A stretch of 64,000 bases of DNA, taken from Collinsella aerofaciens (GTDB lineage Bacteria > Actinomycetota > Coriobacteriia > Coriobacteriales > Coriobacteriaceae). Both the position numbers and the translations under genes were made by a program. The stretch covers positions 124,001 through 188,000 of the forward strand of contig NZ_CP024160.1 in assembly GCF_002736145.1 (NCBI RefSeq), written 5' to 3'. Below the pieces are notes generated by a model. That model was given only the letters and a program-made list of their open reading frames with translations, ran no database searches and was not told where the DNA came from. Positions 1 through 8,168 of the stretch are shown here, in pieces. Numbering within the stretch: position 1 is the stretch's first letter; every line of letters begins with the position of its first letter.

Positions 1-1273
1 CGCTCCGAATGTGCCCCAGCTGGCTCAAATCGATATCGATCTTGACGGGCTGGTGTGCGGCGTCCCACGAAAGCCATGCCACAATCTCGTCATCGATAAT
101 CTTGGCCAGATATTTGGGGACCTTTTCTTCCTTAAGGGGATGGGCGGGGTCCAGCGCCAGGCGCAGGCGTTGGTCGCAGGCGCGCATCATCTCGCCAAGT
201 TTGCTGCTCTTTTGTCTGCTGCCGTGAATCCGCATGCATTCCCAAAAACCGTTTTGGCAACGGTAGATATGGATGGGGTCCAGACGGTATTCGCAATCCT
301 CGTGGCGCTCGGGCGCAAAGAATACGGCCGAGGCAAACATGGTGTAGGGCATGGCCGTCTCCTCCCCAAATAAACTTGCCACGATGCCGGTCTTTCGATG
401 CGTGCCATAGTAGCGCGCCATGCGGACATACACGGCGCATGCCACGTGGCGCAGATCGCGGTGGTGGCTGCGGTCGAGCCGCGAGTTACTTAGGTTGTAC
501 GTGGAGAGGGCGTTGATGGCGGCCATGAGTCGCTCCTCGCGCACTTCATCGGGCGGAAGGGGGAGCGTGGGCTCGGAGGTTTTGCGACGCTTAGGGGTCT
601 GGCCGGACGGTGCCGGTGCCGGTACAAGGTCTCGTGCCGCGCGCCGCAGTTCGATAAGGGCGTTATCGAACATGACGGTTTTAGAGTCGCGAAGCAGCTT
701 GGGGTCGAGCCCGTGGAACACGGCGTAATCTTGCAGCCACACGCGCGCAAACCGGTCGATGCCGGGCTCGAAGGCGCGATAGACATCCCAAAAAGCCTTG
801 ATCTTGTTAAAACCATCGAGTGGATTATCTACGCCAATGCCGCAAATCAGCTCATAGAGATACAGAAAGGCAAAGGACGTAGACGTTTCCTCGACGGTTC
901 CGCGGCGCACTTGGGCACGCCAGGTAAAGTAGCCGCGCAGCTGCCGGTCGCTCATGGCGTTGTAGGTGGGAAAGTACGACTTAAAGGTGCCGTTGTAGGG
1001 ACAGTCGTCCTCAAAGTCGGCCATCAGCAGGCCCTGGCGGTAAAAAAGCTCGGCTTCCGAAAGCCAGCGGCCCGCACCGCCCTTGGGGTCATCCTGCCAG
1101 CGCGATATCTCGCGCATTTTACGGTACTGGTCGGGGAGGAAATTCTGCATCTGTCGGCCGGTTTTGAGAATCGGCTCGTCTGCGTAGATTTCGTTTGAGA
1201 AGCGGGCGGACTGATGGGTCCGGGCCTCGGCCATAATGCGCTCGATGAGCATCTTGATGTCCTGGTCGGCCAC
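1..1273 (-). CDS. TerB_N-domain protein, C-terminus cut by window edge
   Basis: This frame is open from a GTG at 1273 to the window edge (about 424 codons) with no stop. The GTG follows a strong GAGAGGAGGAG ribosome site. The product looks cytoplasmic, with no signal peptide or membrane segment. Around residues 110-145 it has the TerB_N signature (LRGYFTWRAQVRRG, then FAFLYLYELICGIG), which in known proteins precedes a TerB and a TerB_C domain; those would lie beyond the window. TerB-family proteins are linked to tellurite, phage and stress responses, but the biochemical role is unknown. A LexA-like box lies in the promoter (1325-1338), so damage induction is possible. The family call is from motif recognition; the function is unassigned. 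Confidence 0.75.
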   Translation of the reverse strand, partial: MADQDIKMLIERIMAEARTHQSARFSNEIYADEPILKTGRQMQNFLPDQYRKMREISRWQDDPKGGAGRWLSEAELFYRQGLLMADFEDDCPYNGTFKSYFPTYNAMSDRQLRGYFTWRAQVRRGTVEETSTSFAFLYLYELICGIGVDNPLDGFNKIKAFWDVYRAFEPGIDRFARVWLQDYAVFHGLDPKLLRDSKTVMFDNALIELRRAARDLVPAPAPSGQTPKRRKTSEPTLPLPPDEVREERLMAAINALSTYNLSNSRLDRSHHRDLRHVACAVYVRMARYYGTHRKTGIVASLFGEETAMPYTMFASAVFFAPERHEDCEYRLDPIHIYRCQNGFWECMRIHGSRQKSSKLGEMMRACDQRLRLALDPAHPLKEEKVPKYLAKIIDDEIVAWLSWDAAHQPVKIDIDLSQLGHIRS

Positions 1274-1324
1274 CGCTCCTCCTCTCGAACGCAGCTACGG
1301 TGACCTCATATCATAGCACAGCAT

Positions 1325-1338
1325 CAAACAGATGTTCG
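1325..1338 (-). promoter_or_regulatory. LexA/SOS-like box before the TerB_N gene
   Basis: On the minus strand the 14-mer reads CGAACATCTGTTTG, one base away from the actinobacterial/Firmicutes LexA consensus CGAAC-N4-GTTCG. A -10-like TATGAT follows a few bases downstream, so the box would overlap the -35 region of the TerB_N gene. A box sharing its first eleven bases lies before uvrA (58381-58394), which supports the reading. LexA itself is not in this window. Confidence 0.5.
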
Positions 1339-1360
1339 AGATACCGCTGCGTTGATAGAT

Positions 1361-2077
1361 TTAGAACAGGAGGGCGTAGATGACGGCGATGACGACGGAG
1401 GGAAGCATATTGGCCGTGCGGAAGGTCTGAGGACGGATGAGGTTGACGCCGACGCAGAAGATGAGCATGGAGCCTACGAGCGAAAGGCTGTTGAGGGCAG
1501 CTGTGGTCATGATGGGGGAGAGCGCACCGGCAAACAACGTGATCGTCCCCTGGAACACGGCGACGGGCAGGGCGGAGAAGATACAGCCGCGGCCAAGCGA
1601 GGCCGTCATGGTGCAGACGATGATGCAGTCCAGTGCGCCCTTGAGGGCAAGCGTTGACCAGTCGCCGAGCAGGCCGTCCTGGATCGATCCCACAATGGCC
1701 ATGGCGCCGATGCACACGGTGAGTGAAGTCGAGACAAAAGCGTTGGTGAACTCGTTATCGCCCTCACTGCCAGTCTTGCGCTTGAGCCATTCGCCAAGGT
1801 TCTCGATGGCGGCCTCCAAGTTGATGGCCTCGCCGATGAGCGAACCGAGCGCAAATGAGACGATGAGCATGGTGGTACCGGTGGTCGCTAGCGCCTTTCC
1901 ATCGATGATGAGCATCTTTTGCATGGTGCCGCCCAGGCCGATAAACAGGACGCACAGCCCCGATGCTTTCATGAGCGTGTCTTGGATGCGCGGTGTAATG
2001 AAGCGGCCGCCCGCTAATCCTAAAAGACCGCCCGCAACTAAAAGCGCAACGTTGATGATTGTTCCCAAGCCCGGCAT
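1361..2077 (-). CDS. DUF554 family membrane protein
   Basis: A 238-residue polytopic membrane protein starting at the ATG at 2077, which follows a close AGGAGGG site; an upstream in-frame ATG lacks one. It begins MPGLGTIINVALLVAGGLLG and has about six or seven hydrophobic segments with glycine-rich motifs (LFIGLGGTMQ, SFALGSLIGE), the usual size and pattern of DUF554 (YdfK-like) proteins. They are thought to be transporters or membrane-integral factors, with no proven substrate. It is a single-gene unit on the minus strand; a palindrome (2147-2172) lies in its promoter region. Confidence 0.88.
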   Translation of the reverse strand: MPGLGTIINVALLVAGGLLGLAGGRFITPRIQDTLMKASGLCVLFIGLGGTMQKMLIIDGKALATTGTTMLIVSFALGSLIGEAINLEAAIENLGEWLKRKTGSEGDNEFTNAFVSTSLTVCIGAMAIVGSIQDGLLGDWSTLALKGALDCIIVCTMTASLGRGCIFSALPVAVFQGTITLFAGALSPIMTTAALNSLSLVGSMLIFCVGVNLIRPQTFRTANMLPSVVIAVIYALLF

Positions 2078-2146
2078 GAGCCCTCCTGTATTGATGCCAA
2101 CGTGGCAATCGTAGCAGAACGAAATGCGAGGCACATCGCGACTCAT

Positions 2147-2172
2147 CTAATACGTTATATAAGTGGTATTAG
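2147..2172. promoter_or_regulatory. 7-12-7 palindrome upstream of DUF554 gene
   Basis: CTAATAC at 2147-2153 is repeated in inverse as GTATTAG at 2166-2172 around an AT-rich centre containing TATATAA. It sits about 70 bp before the DUF554 start, where an operator would be expected. No regulator gene is adjacent. Confidence 0.3.
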
Positions 2173-2195
2173 GAATGATGCGCAGCATTTAAGCC

Positions 2196-3626
2196 TCAGG
2201 TGGTTGTCGGGACATAGGGATAGTAGTCAAAGCGCAGTGTCATAAGCCGCTGTGGGGATTCAATAGCCGCGGCGATGATATTGGCATCGCGGGCACGATC
2301 AAACCCTTCGAGTTCGATCTGATACGAGACGTCTTGCATAATGTCCAGACGTCGCCAGGCTAGAAGTGTGTCGCCATCGAATTCCAAGGTCTTGCCTCCG
2401 TCTGGGGCAACGGCGTATAGACGCAGTTTAGCGGTGGTTGCAGGGTCGACAACCGTGATCTTTTTAATTTCGTTTCGAGTATTCTTGGCGCCCAACAAGG
2501 TGAGCAGTGTTGGGGCCACGACCTCGCCCGATGGCAAAAAGACGACTTCGATGGATTCGGGAAATGCGATGATGGCCGACTTGCGGACGGGCTGATTGGC
2601 GGCGGCAACTTCGATGTTTGCAGCATCGATGACCTCTGTGTGGTCGAGGGCGGCAAGCACGCAGCAGTTACCTTCATCGATCTCCTGAGGATCAACAAGC
2701 CCCAGACTGTCCGCGAGCTCGGGATCGTTTGGACCGGTAGCGGGCTCATTCGGTGCTTCGAAAGAAGCTGGGACGCTGTTTGTCGGCGACGGCGTGTCGC
2801 CCGCACCTGCTTCTTTGTCCGTGCTCTCTTCTTGTATGGCTGCGTTGATGGGTTCGTCGTTTGAGGGGAGCGTCTTGGCGTCAAGCGCGGAGGGGAGAAT
2901 TCCGATGGCTCCGAATCCGTTCCACTCCATTTCGAGAAGCGCCGGGTCGGCAAGAATGCGTTGCCTGCTTTGCGCGTGGGCATCGATTTCAATAGGGCCT
3001 GCCTCTGTCCCTCGTGTAAGGCTGAGTGATCCGGCTGACTTCTCGAAATGAGCGTCTGTGTCTTTGGTGCTGACGGCGTAGAACAGCAGGGATGCTTCTC
3101 CCGCCGCGATGGCATCGGTGTCGGCTTTGGTCAGCCGCAACGATGCCGTGAATGAGAGGGTGGGCTGCGTGTCGTCTGCATTCGCGGCGGCGCAGCCCAG
3201 ACATATACCGCCTCCTTTCTCGAAAAACGCACCGTCGAAGGCGACCTTCGCTCCGTTCGCCGAGTCATCGACCGAAGCGATGTCGATGCGCAGCTCTAAA
3301 TTGCATGGATTGCCATCTGCATCGAGCACAACCGAGCGCCATGTGCAGACAGCGCACCCCGCCTGGGAGCCGTTTGCCTTGTTCGAACGATTGATATCCA
3401 CGACTATCGAGCCGTCCGTATTACGACGAAGGCATCCCGAGGTTGAGATTGCGGCCTGTGCGATCGAAAAACGCTTGCACGCAATGGTGCTCGATGGATT
3501 TGGTGCGGAGCTTAGGGCTGCTGGTAAGGAATCCGCCATGACGGGAGTCGCCCAAGCGGCGACAGGCGTTCCGGTTGCGAGCGCGCCGCAGAGTGCGACG
3601 ACGGGCAAAAGGTTCTTCGATGCCAT
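2196..3626 (-). CDS. exported cysteine-containing protein of unknown function
   Basis: A 476-residue protein I do not recognise. It starts at an ATG behind AAGGAGA and has a Sec signal peptide (MASKNLLPVVALCGALATG, likely cut near residues 26-31). The N-terminal half is rich in cysteines in CxxC-like pairs (GCAVC, CLGC, plus IACK and SGCLRR), suggesting disulfides or metal binding. A middle stretch around residues 255-310 is acidic and Pro/Ser/Thr-rich, like a linker, followed by a beta-rich C-terminal region ending YYPYVPTTT. No LPXTG motif or transmembrane anchor is visible, so it may be released or held by a partner. It is the last gene of the minus-strand locus at 2196-5402. Confidence 0.7.
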   Translation of the reverse strand: MASKNLLPVVALCGALATGTPVAAWATPVMADSLPAALSSAPNPSSTIACKRFSIAQAAISTSGCLRRNTDGSIVVDINRSNKANGSQAGCAVCTWRSVVLDADGNPCNLELRIDIASVDDSANGAKVAFDGAFFEKGGGICLGCAAANADDTQPTLSFTASLRLTKADTDAIAAGEASLLFYAVSTKDTDAHFEKSAGSLSLTRGTEAGPIEIDAHAQSRQRILADPALLEMEWNGFGAIGILPSALDAKTLPSNDEPINAAIQEESTDKEAGAGDTPSPTNSVPASFEAPNEPATGPNDPELADSLGLVDPQEIDEGNCCVLAALDHTEVIDAANIEVAAANQPVRKSAIIAFPESIEVVFLPSGEVVAPTLLTLLGAKNTRNEIKKITVVDPATTAKLRLYAVAPDGGKTLEFDGDTLLAWRRLDIMQDVSYQIELEGFDRARDANIIAAAIESPQRLMTLRFDYYPYVPTTT

Positions 3627-3644
3627 GGGGTCTCCTTAGCTAAT

Positions 3645-3956
3645 TTAGTGCGGCCTGTCCGTGTTTCGTTTCTGGCTGCGTTTGATGTGCAGACCGAGGC
3701 CGGCGGTTCCCGCGCCTGCTGCCGTGGCGCCTGCTGCCAAGAGCCATCGTCTGTCGTCTGTCTGCGCCAACGGTTCCTCGCGGTTGCCGCGGTCGAGCTC
3801 CGAGAGGTCGACCGTCACTTGCGTGGCGGCCTGCGCCTGTTCTTGCTGGGCAAAGGCCATGGCTGGCGCAAACGCTAGGATACTGACGGCGGCGGCCAGG
3901 GCGACGGCCTTATGCCGTGTGCGCACCGGGCTCGACCGTCCAGGTGATCGTTGCAA
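3645..3956 (-). CDS. small exported protein with sorting-signal-like tail
   Basis: The 103-residue frame starts at a TTG behind GAAGG and overlaps the upstream gene by 47 bp; a GTG at 3923 would give a cleaner signal peptide but lacks a ribosome site. The product has a signal peptide (AVALAAAVSILAFAPAMAFA), a short polar region (QVTVDLSELDRGNREE), then EEPLAQTDD, an Ala/Gly-rich hydrophobic stretch and a basic tail (HIKRSQKR). That order resembles a sortase sorting signal, but the motif reads LAQTD instead of LPXTG, so it may be degenerate or simply a membrane anchor. No sortase gene is in this window. Its role is unknown; the neighbours encode exported proteins. Confidence 0.6.
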   Translation of the reverse strand: MQRSPGRSSPVRTRHKAVALAAAVSILAFAPAMAFAQQEQAQAATQVTVDLSELDRGNREEPLAQTDDRRWLLAAGATAAGAGTAGLGLHIKRSQKRNTDRPH

Positions 3957-4509
3957 CCTGATCGCCTTCGCCGGTTACGTGGAAGATGTCGCGCGTGACG
4001 CGGGCGACGTTTCCGCTTGTCTTGAGCTTAATTTTGTCCGTGCCGCCGGCAATGCCCTGGTAGCCCATGTCGAAGGCTGCATTCTTGGAAAGATCGAGGC
4101 CCGTCCCCTGCATTGCGGCGCTGGCGTTCTGGAGTGCGCCGTCGGGGCCGACCTTAAAGTCGATGGAGTTCTGCGCGGTTCCGGCCTTGGCGTCGGCGGC
4201 AATGGTCCAGGTGTTCATGGCGTCGATCTTCATGTTGGTGACATGGATGCCGTAGGCCGAATGATTGTCGATGGTGGTCGCGTCTTCTGAGGGGCCCTGA
4301 AGCGTGCCGTCGGCCTTGGCGACGAAGGGAATAACCGTCGGAACTTTGAACTCAACGTTGTCGATCTCGGTCCTGACCATTACTTTCGTTGTTCCAGCGC
4401 GCCCGGCTGCCATAGCTGGCGTCGGGGTGGCGCCCATTGCGAGCGCGAGCGCGAGCCCTGCGCCCACGACGAGCGCTCTGGCTCCGTTCATGTTCCTGGT
4501 GATGTCCAT
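3910..4509 (-). CDS. exported beta-rich surface protein, unknown function
   Basis: A 199-residue protein with an ATG start behind AAAGGA and a clear signal peptide ending near MAA-GRAG (about residue 35). The mature part looks like a beta-sandwich: the segment VPTVIPFVAKADGTLQGPS leading to IDNHSAYGIHVTNM and a later TITWTVEP tail resemble WxL-like or fibre-subunit proteins of gut Firmicutes and Actinobacteria. That resemblance is inference from composition, not a search. It has no anchor of its own. It lies between a membrane-anchored protein and a small protein with a sorting-like tail, consistent with a multi-part surface structure. Confidence 0.65.
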   Translation of the reverse strand: MDITRNMNGARALVVGAGLALALAMGATPTPAMAAGRAGTTKVMVRTEIDNVEFKVPTVIPFVAKADGTLQGPSEDATTIDNHSAYGIHVTNMKIDAMNTWTIAADAKAGTAQNSIDFKVGPDGALQNASAAMQGTGLDLSKNAAFDMGYQGIAGGTDKIKLKTSGNVARVTRDIFHVTGEGDQVATITWTVEPGAHTA

Positions 4510-4599
4510 GGTCGTTCCTTTCTATTCGCCGCGGGCCGTCCCCGCGATGATTGGACGAATGCTGGTGAATTGCGTGCGGTGCCGCGTCGGCCGAAAAAG

Positions 4600-5109
4600 C
4601 TAGTTCTCGGCTTGCTCAACCCGTACCTTGACACGTGTCGGATTGCCGTGGCTGTCGAGGGTCTTGGCATCGAGTGCCTGGATCTCGATGTATGCCTCGC
4701 CTTCTTTGATGTCGCCGGCGGGGCACGTCTCGATTGTCTTGCCGGTCTCGACCACACCGGATTCGTACATGGTCTCGTCGTTTTGGATGACGCGGAATCG
4801 CTGGGGAAATTTATTGTCTTGGACGTTTTGCACGTTGACGCGCAGCTTGCCGTCCTCCTGTAGCTGAGCGACCGGGGCGACCGAAATCGTCATCATGTTG
4901 TCGCGGACGATGGCATCGAGCTCATCTTGGATTTCTTGTCGCGATTTGCCCTCTGCCGTCGTGACTGAGGCGCCCGCTTCGGGCACGGGCTGCGACTGCC
5001 AGGCGTATAACCCTACGGCGATGAGGGCGCAGACGATAGCCAGGCAGACAACGACGAGTTTCTTGCGACGCCCCAGTCCTGCGAGGCGGGGCGGCTTCTT
5101 CGCACTCAT
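4600..5109 (-). CDS. membrane-anchored extracytoplasmic protein
   Basis: A 169-residue protein with a basic N-terminus (RLAGLGRRKK) and one hydrophobic segment (about residues 17-36) that can act as an uncleaved anchor. The rest is extracytoplasmic: a short helical part (RQEIQDELDAIVRDNMM), then a beta-rich domain (TISVAPVAQL, FRVIQNDETMYESG, YIEIQALD). I recall similar short proteins beside surface-fibre genes in gut bacteria, with an MMxISxA... VxxDxTxxxYESG pattern; no exact family is assigned. The start overlaps the end of the upstream gene by 4 bp (ATGA), so the two are translationally coupled. Confidence 0.65.
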   Translation of the reverse strand: MSAKKPPRLAGLGRRKKLVVVCLAIVCALIAVGLYAWQSQPVPEAGASVTTAEGKSRQEIQDELDAIVRDNMMTISVAPVAQLQEDGKLRVNVQNVQDNKFPQRFRVIQNDETMYESGVVETGKTIETCPAGDIKEGEAYIEIQALDAKTLDSHGNPTRVKVRVEQAEN

Positions 5110-5402
5110 GCGGCGTCCTTGGTGGTGTAGACACGTGCGAACGTGGACGGGTCCGCTCCAAAGAGCATGTGAAGCATCAGGCGGCGCGAGTAGATGAGCT
5201 CGTCAAAGTCGTGAGGGAGCTCGATGTCGTGGATACGCGCGATGTGGTGGGCGAGCGCCGAGAACGACTCGGGGTCGCAGATAACATCGGTGGTGACGTG
5301 GTAGACCGCCGTATCGGGGAACGCCTCTTCGTCGAAAGGCAGGAGATAGGGATCGTCGTCGACCTCGATGGCGACGCCGTACTGGGGCCAGTAATATGCC
5401 AT
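5106..5402 (-). CDS. small cytoplasmic protein, unknown function
   Basis: A 98-residue acidic protein with no signal peptide or membrane segment (MAYYWPQYGVAIEVDDDPYL...). It starts at an ATG behind AGGGAGG and overlaps the next gene by 4 bp, so it heads the exported-protein operon. Part of it (PESFSALAHHIARIHDIELP... FDELIYSRRLMLHMLFG) looks helical. I do not recognise a family. Being first in an operon of exported products, it might act in regulation or assembly, but that is a guess. Confidence 0.6.
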   Translation of the reverse strand: MAYYWPQYGVAIEVDDDPYLLPFDEEAFPDTAVYHVTTDVICDPESFSALAHHIARIHDIELPHDFDELIYSRRLMLHMLFGADPSTFARVYTTKDAA

Positions 5403-5748
5403 GGGAACCTCCCTGCTTCTGGGACCAAAACTTCTATCGGTTTTGGCTGTCGACGCCGACCGTATCAGCCGCTACTTGACCAATTTCTGACCAAATGCTT
5501 GACGGATTGACATCTCCGCAGGTAAAAGTCAGTAAAAAATACTCCAACTTTTTTCGAGCGACATTTACGCGATCGGCGACGGCGGGGCGATATGTGTCAA
5601 AAGCATCGTCTGCCGAGGAAGCCTTGCCGTTCGCCGAATTGCACGAACGTAAAAATCGCCAATTATGGAGACGGTCTCGAACACGTCGACGAAACGATGC
5701 GGTAACATCTCCCTGCAAACACTGTAGTTAGCTAAAGGGGGAGTTCGC
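5403..5748. other. intergenic region between divergent operons
   Basis: About 346 bp separating the minus-strand exported-protein operon from the plus-strand lactate dehydrogenase operon. It must hold both promoters. A TTGACA-like hexamer lies at about 5511 and a tandem TGACCAA repeat (5478-5497) on the side of the exported-protein operon; no convincing -10 partners were found. A minus-strand open frame here has no ribosome site and no recognisable content. GC content is lower than in the flanking genes. Confidence 0.4.
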
Positions 5749-7350
5749 GTGTCTGCAACCATCAAACCCTTCACCGATGAGTTCGAAGAGTATGGCCGCG
5801 ATGAATCTCGTGCATCGGGCGAAGCATCGAGCATCTCGTTTCCGACAACGGAAGACGAGGTCCGTGCCATTTTGGAAACGCTCCATGCCGAGCGTGTTCC
5901 GGTAACGGTTCAGGGCGCCCGAACTGGCCTTGCCGCCGGTGCCGTGCCCCACGGTGGACATATCCTCAATACTTCCCGTATGAATCGCTACTTGGGCCTT
6001 CGCCGCGATGAACAAGGCCAATTTCTGCTGCGCGTGGAGCCGGGCGTTGTGCTCTCGGAGCTGCGTAAGCAGCTGAGCAAGAAGGTACTGCCGACCGCTG
6101 GTTGGGACCAGGCATCGCTTGAGGCCTACGAGGAGTTCCAAGAGTCCCCCGAGCAGTTCTTTCCCACCGATCCCACCGAGGCATCTGCCTGTCTGGGCGG
6201 CATGGCGGCATGCAACGCCTCCGGCGCCCGCAGCTACGCTTACGGTCCCATGCGCCCGCATATCACGGGACTCCACGTCGCGCTGGCTGATGGCGATTTG
6301 CTTGAGCTTCAGCGCGGCGAGGCTTTTGCCCAGGGCCGCCACCTGTCGCTCGTGACGGCAGAGGGTCATGCATTCGAGCTTGATCTTCCTGACTACACCA
6401 TGCCCAAGACCAAAAATGCCTCGGGATATTTTGTTGCGGACGATATGGACGCCATCGATCTTTTTATCGGTGCGTGCGGCACGCTCGGCGTCATTACCGA
6501 GCTCGAGATCGCCCTGCAGGCGGCACCTTCGGTCGTATGGGGTGTGAGTTGCTTTTTCGATAGCGAAGACAAGGCCGTGTTCTTTACCGATTCCGTGCGT
6601 CCCGTGCTGTCCCATGCCGCCGCTATCGAGTATTTCGATGCTGGCGCCCTGGATATCCTGCGTCGCCAGCGCGAGCAGTCGACAGCGTTTGCCTCGCTGC
6701 CGGCGCTCGACGACGAGGCAAAGGTCTGTGTCTACGTGGAGCTCGACTGCGATGACGAGGCGCAGGCGACCGAGGAGCTGTACCACCTGGGATGGGTGCT
6801 GGAGCTTGCGGGCGGCCGCGACGATGCGACATGGGTCGCCCGCACCGAAGTCGATCGCGAGTGCCAGCGGTTCTTCCGCCACGCGGTGCCCGAGAGCGTC
6901 AACATGCTCATTGACGAGCGTCGCCGCACCGACCCCACCATTACCAAGCTGGGATCGGATATGTCGGTGCCCAATGCACGCCTTGCCGATGTCGTTGCCC
7001 TCTATCGCCGCACGCTGGCCGAAAGCGGGCTTGAGTCTGCTGCCTGGGGACACATCGGGAACAACCATCTGCATGTGAACATCCTGCCGCGCGATGCGCA
7101 AGACTACCGTCGTGGTGGAGAGCTCTTTGCCCAGTGGGCTTCCGAGGTCACGGCCATGGGCGGTGCCGTTTCTGCCGAACACGGCGTCGGCAAGATCAAG
7201 GCGGGCTTCTTGGAGACGATGTACGGCCACGAGGCCATGGTCGAGTCGGCGCGTCTCAAACTCCAGCTCGATCCTACCGGTCAGCTGGGTCGCGGCAACC
7301 TGTTTACGGAGAAGCTCTTGGATGAACTCGTCCAGAAAGGGGGCGCGTGA
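5749..7350 (+). CDS. FAD-linked D-lactate/2-hydroxyacid dehydrogenase (LctD/GlcD-like)
   Basis: A 533-residue flavoprotein with a GTG start behind AAAGGGGGAG. Residues about 30-250 form an FAD-binding PCMH domain (VTVQGARTGLAAGAVPHGG; CLGGMAACNASGARS), and the C-terminal half is an FAD-oxidase C domain with HIGNNHLHVN and AEHGVGKIK near the end. Such proteins oxidise D-lactate, glycolate or similar 2-hydroxyacids. It is followed at once by etfB and etfA, the arrangement of the electron-confurcating lactate dehydrogenase of Acetobacterium woodii (LctBCD). The likely job is NAD-dependent lactate oxidation driven by reduced ferredoxin. The substrate is inferred, and no lactate permease is adjacent. 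Confidence 0.82.
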   Translation: MSATIKPFTDEFEEYGRDESRASGEASSISFPTTEDEVRAILETLHAERVPVTVQGARTGLAAGAVPHGGHILNTSRMNRYLGLRRDEQGQFLLRVEPGVVLSELRKQLSKKVLPTAGWDQASLEAYEEFQESPEQFFPTDPTEASACLGGMAACNASGARSYAYGPMRPHITGLHVALADGDLLELQRGEAFAQGRHLSLVTAEGHAFELDLPDYTMPKTKNASGYFVADDMDAIDLFIGACGTLGVITELEIALQAAPSVVWGVSCFFDSEDKAVFFTDSVRPVLSHAAAIEYFDAGALDILRRQREQSTAFASLPALDDEAKVCVYVELDCDDEAQATEELYHLGWVLELAGGRDDATWVARTEVDRECQRFFRHAVPESVNMLIDERRRTDPTITKLGSDMSVPNARLADVVALYRRTLAESGLESAAWGHIGNNHLHVNILPRDAQDYRRGGELFAQWASEVTAMGGAVSAEHGVGKIKAGFLETMYGHEAMVESARLKLQLDPTGQLGRGNLFTEKLLDELVQKGGA

Positions 7351-7352
7351 AG

Positions 7353-8168
7353 ATGAGTGATTTCCATATGGTGGTGTGCGTCAAGGCGGTGCCCGGAAGC
7401 ACCGAGGTCAAGATGGACCCCAAGACCAATACTATCGTGCGTGATGGCAAGCAGGCGGTCATTAATCCCTTCGATGCAAGTGCCCTCGAATGTGCGCTAA
7501 CGCTGAAGGACGACTTTATCGGCTTTGGCATGGACGTGCGTGTGACGGTGGTGTCGATGGGTATCCCCGCGACCGAATCGCTGCTGCGCGACTGCATCGC
7601 CCGCGGTGCCGACGACGCGCTGCTGCTGACCGACCGAGCCTTTGCGGGTGCCGATACCCTAGCCACCACCTATGCCCTCAAATGCGGCATCGAGGCACTC
7701 GATGAGGACTTTGACCTGCTCATCTGCGGCAAGATGGCAGTGGACGGCGATACGGCCCAGATCGGCCCCGAGCTGGCCGGCGCCTTTGAGATCCCCTGCG
7801 TGACCGACGTGAGCTGTGTGCAGAGCGCGGGATTTACGACGTGTGGCTCGCTGGCGCTCGTTCACGGCTGCGATGCCGGCGAGGAGACGGTGTACCTGGA
7901 GATGCCGTGTGCGATGACGACTGCCAAGGAGATTGGCCAGCTGCGCATGCCGAGTATTGCCGGTATTCGCGCGGCCGAGGATGCAGACGTGCGCGTGGCC
8001 AGCGCTGCCGACGTAAACGCCGACCCCTCGCGTTGCGGCCTTGCCGGATCACCGACGCAGGTCGTGCGCTCGTTTGTGCCCGACCGTGACCAAACGTGCG
8101 AGGCCGTTGAGGGAACGGCGTCCGAGCAGGCGGTAAAACTTGCCAAGATTATCGAGGGGATGGCATAG
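7353..8168 (+). CDS. etfB: electron transfer flavoprotein beta subunit
   Basis: A 271-residue EtfB. The ATG at 7353 lies 9 bp after AAAGGGGG; a GTG at 7347 is too close to it. Family features are the opening VVCVKAVPGS, NPFDASALECAL, the segment LLICGKMAVDGDTAQIGPELA and the conserved EMPCAMTTAKEI. EtfB carries one flavin/nucleotide site of the Etf heterodimer; in bifurcating Etfs this is the FAD that meets NADH. It sits between the FAD dehydrogenase gene and etfA with almost no spacing, so the three are one transcription unit. Confidence 0.92.
   Translation: MSDFHMVVCVKAVPGSTEVKMDPKTNTIVRDGKQAVINPFDASALECALTLKDDFIGFGMDVRVTVVSMGIPATESLLRDCIARGADDALLLTDRAFAGADTLATTYALKCGIEALDEDFDLLICGKMAVDGDTAQIGPELAGAFEIPCVTDVSCVQSAGFTTCGSLALVHGCDAGEETVYLEMPCAMTTAKEIGQLRMPSIAGIRAAEDADVRVASAADVNADPSRCGLAGSPTQVVRSFVPDRDQTCEAVEGTASEQAVKLAKIIEGMA

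Noticed and set aside
5434-5718. A 94-codon minus-strand frame in the gap before the LDH gene
   Set aside because: No ribosome site, odd composition, and it would occupy both divergent promoters.
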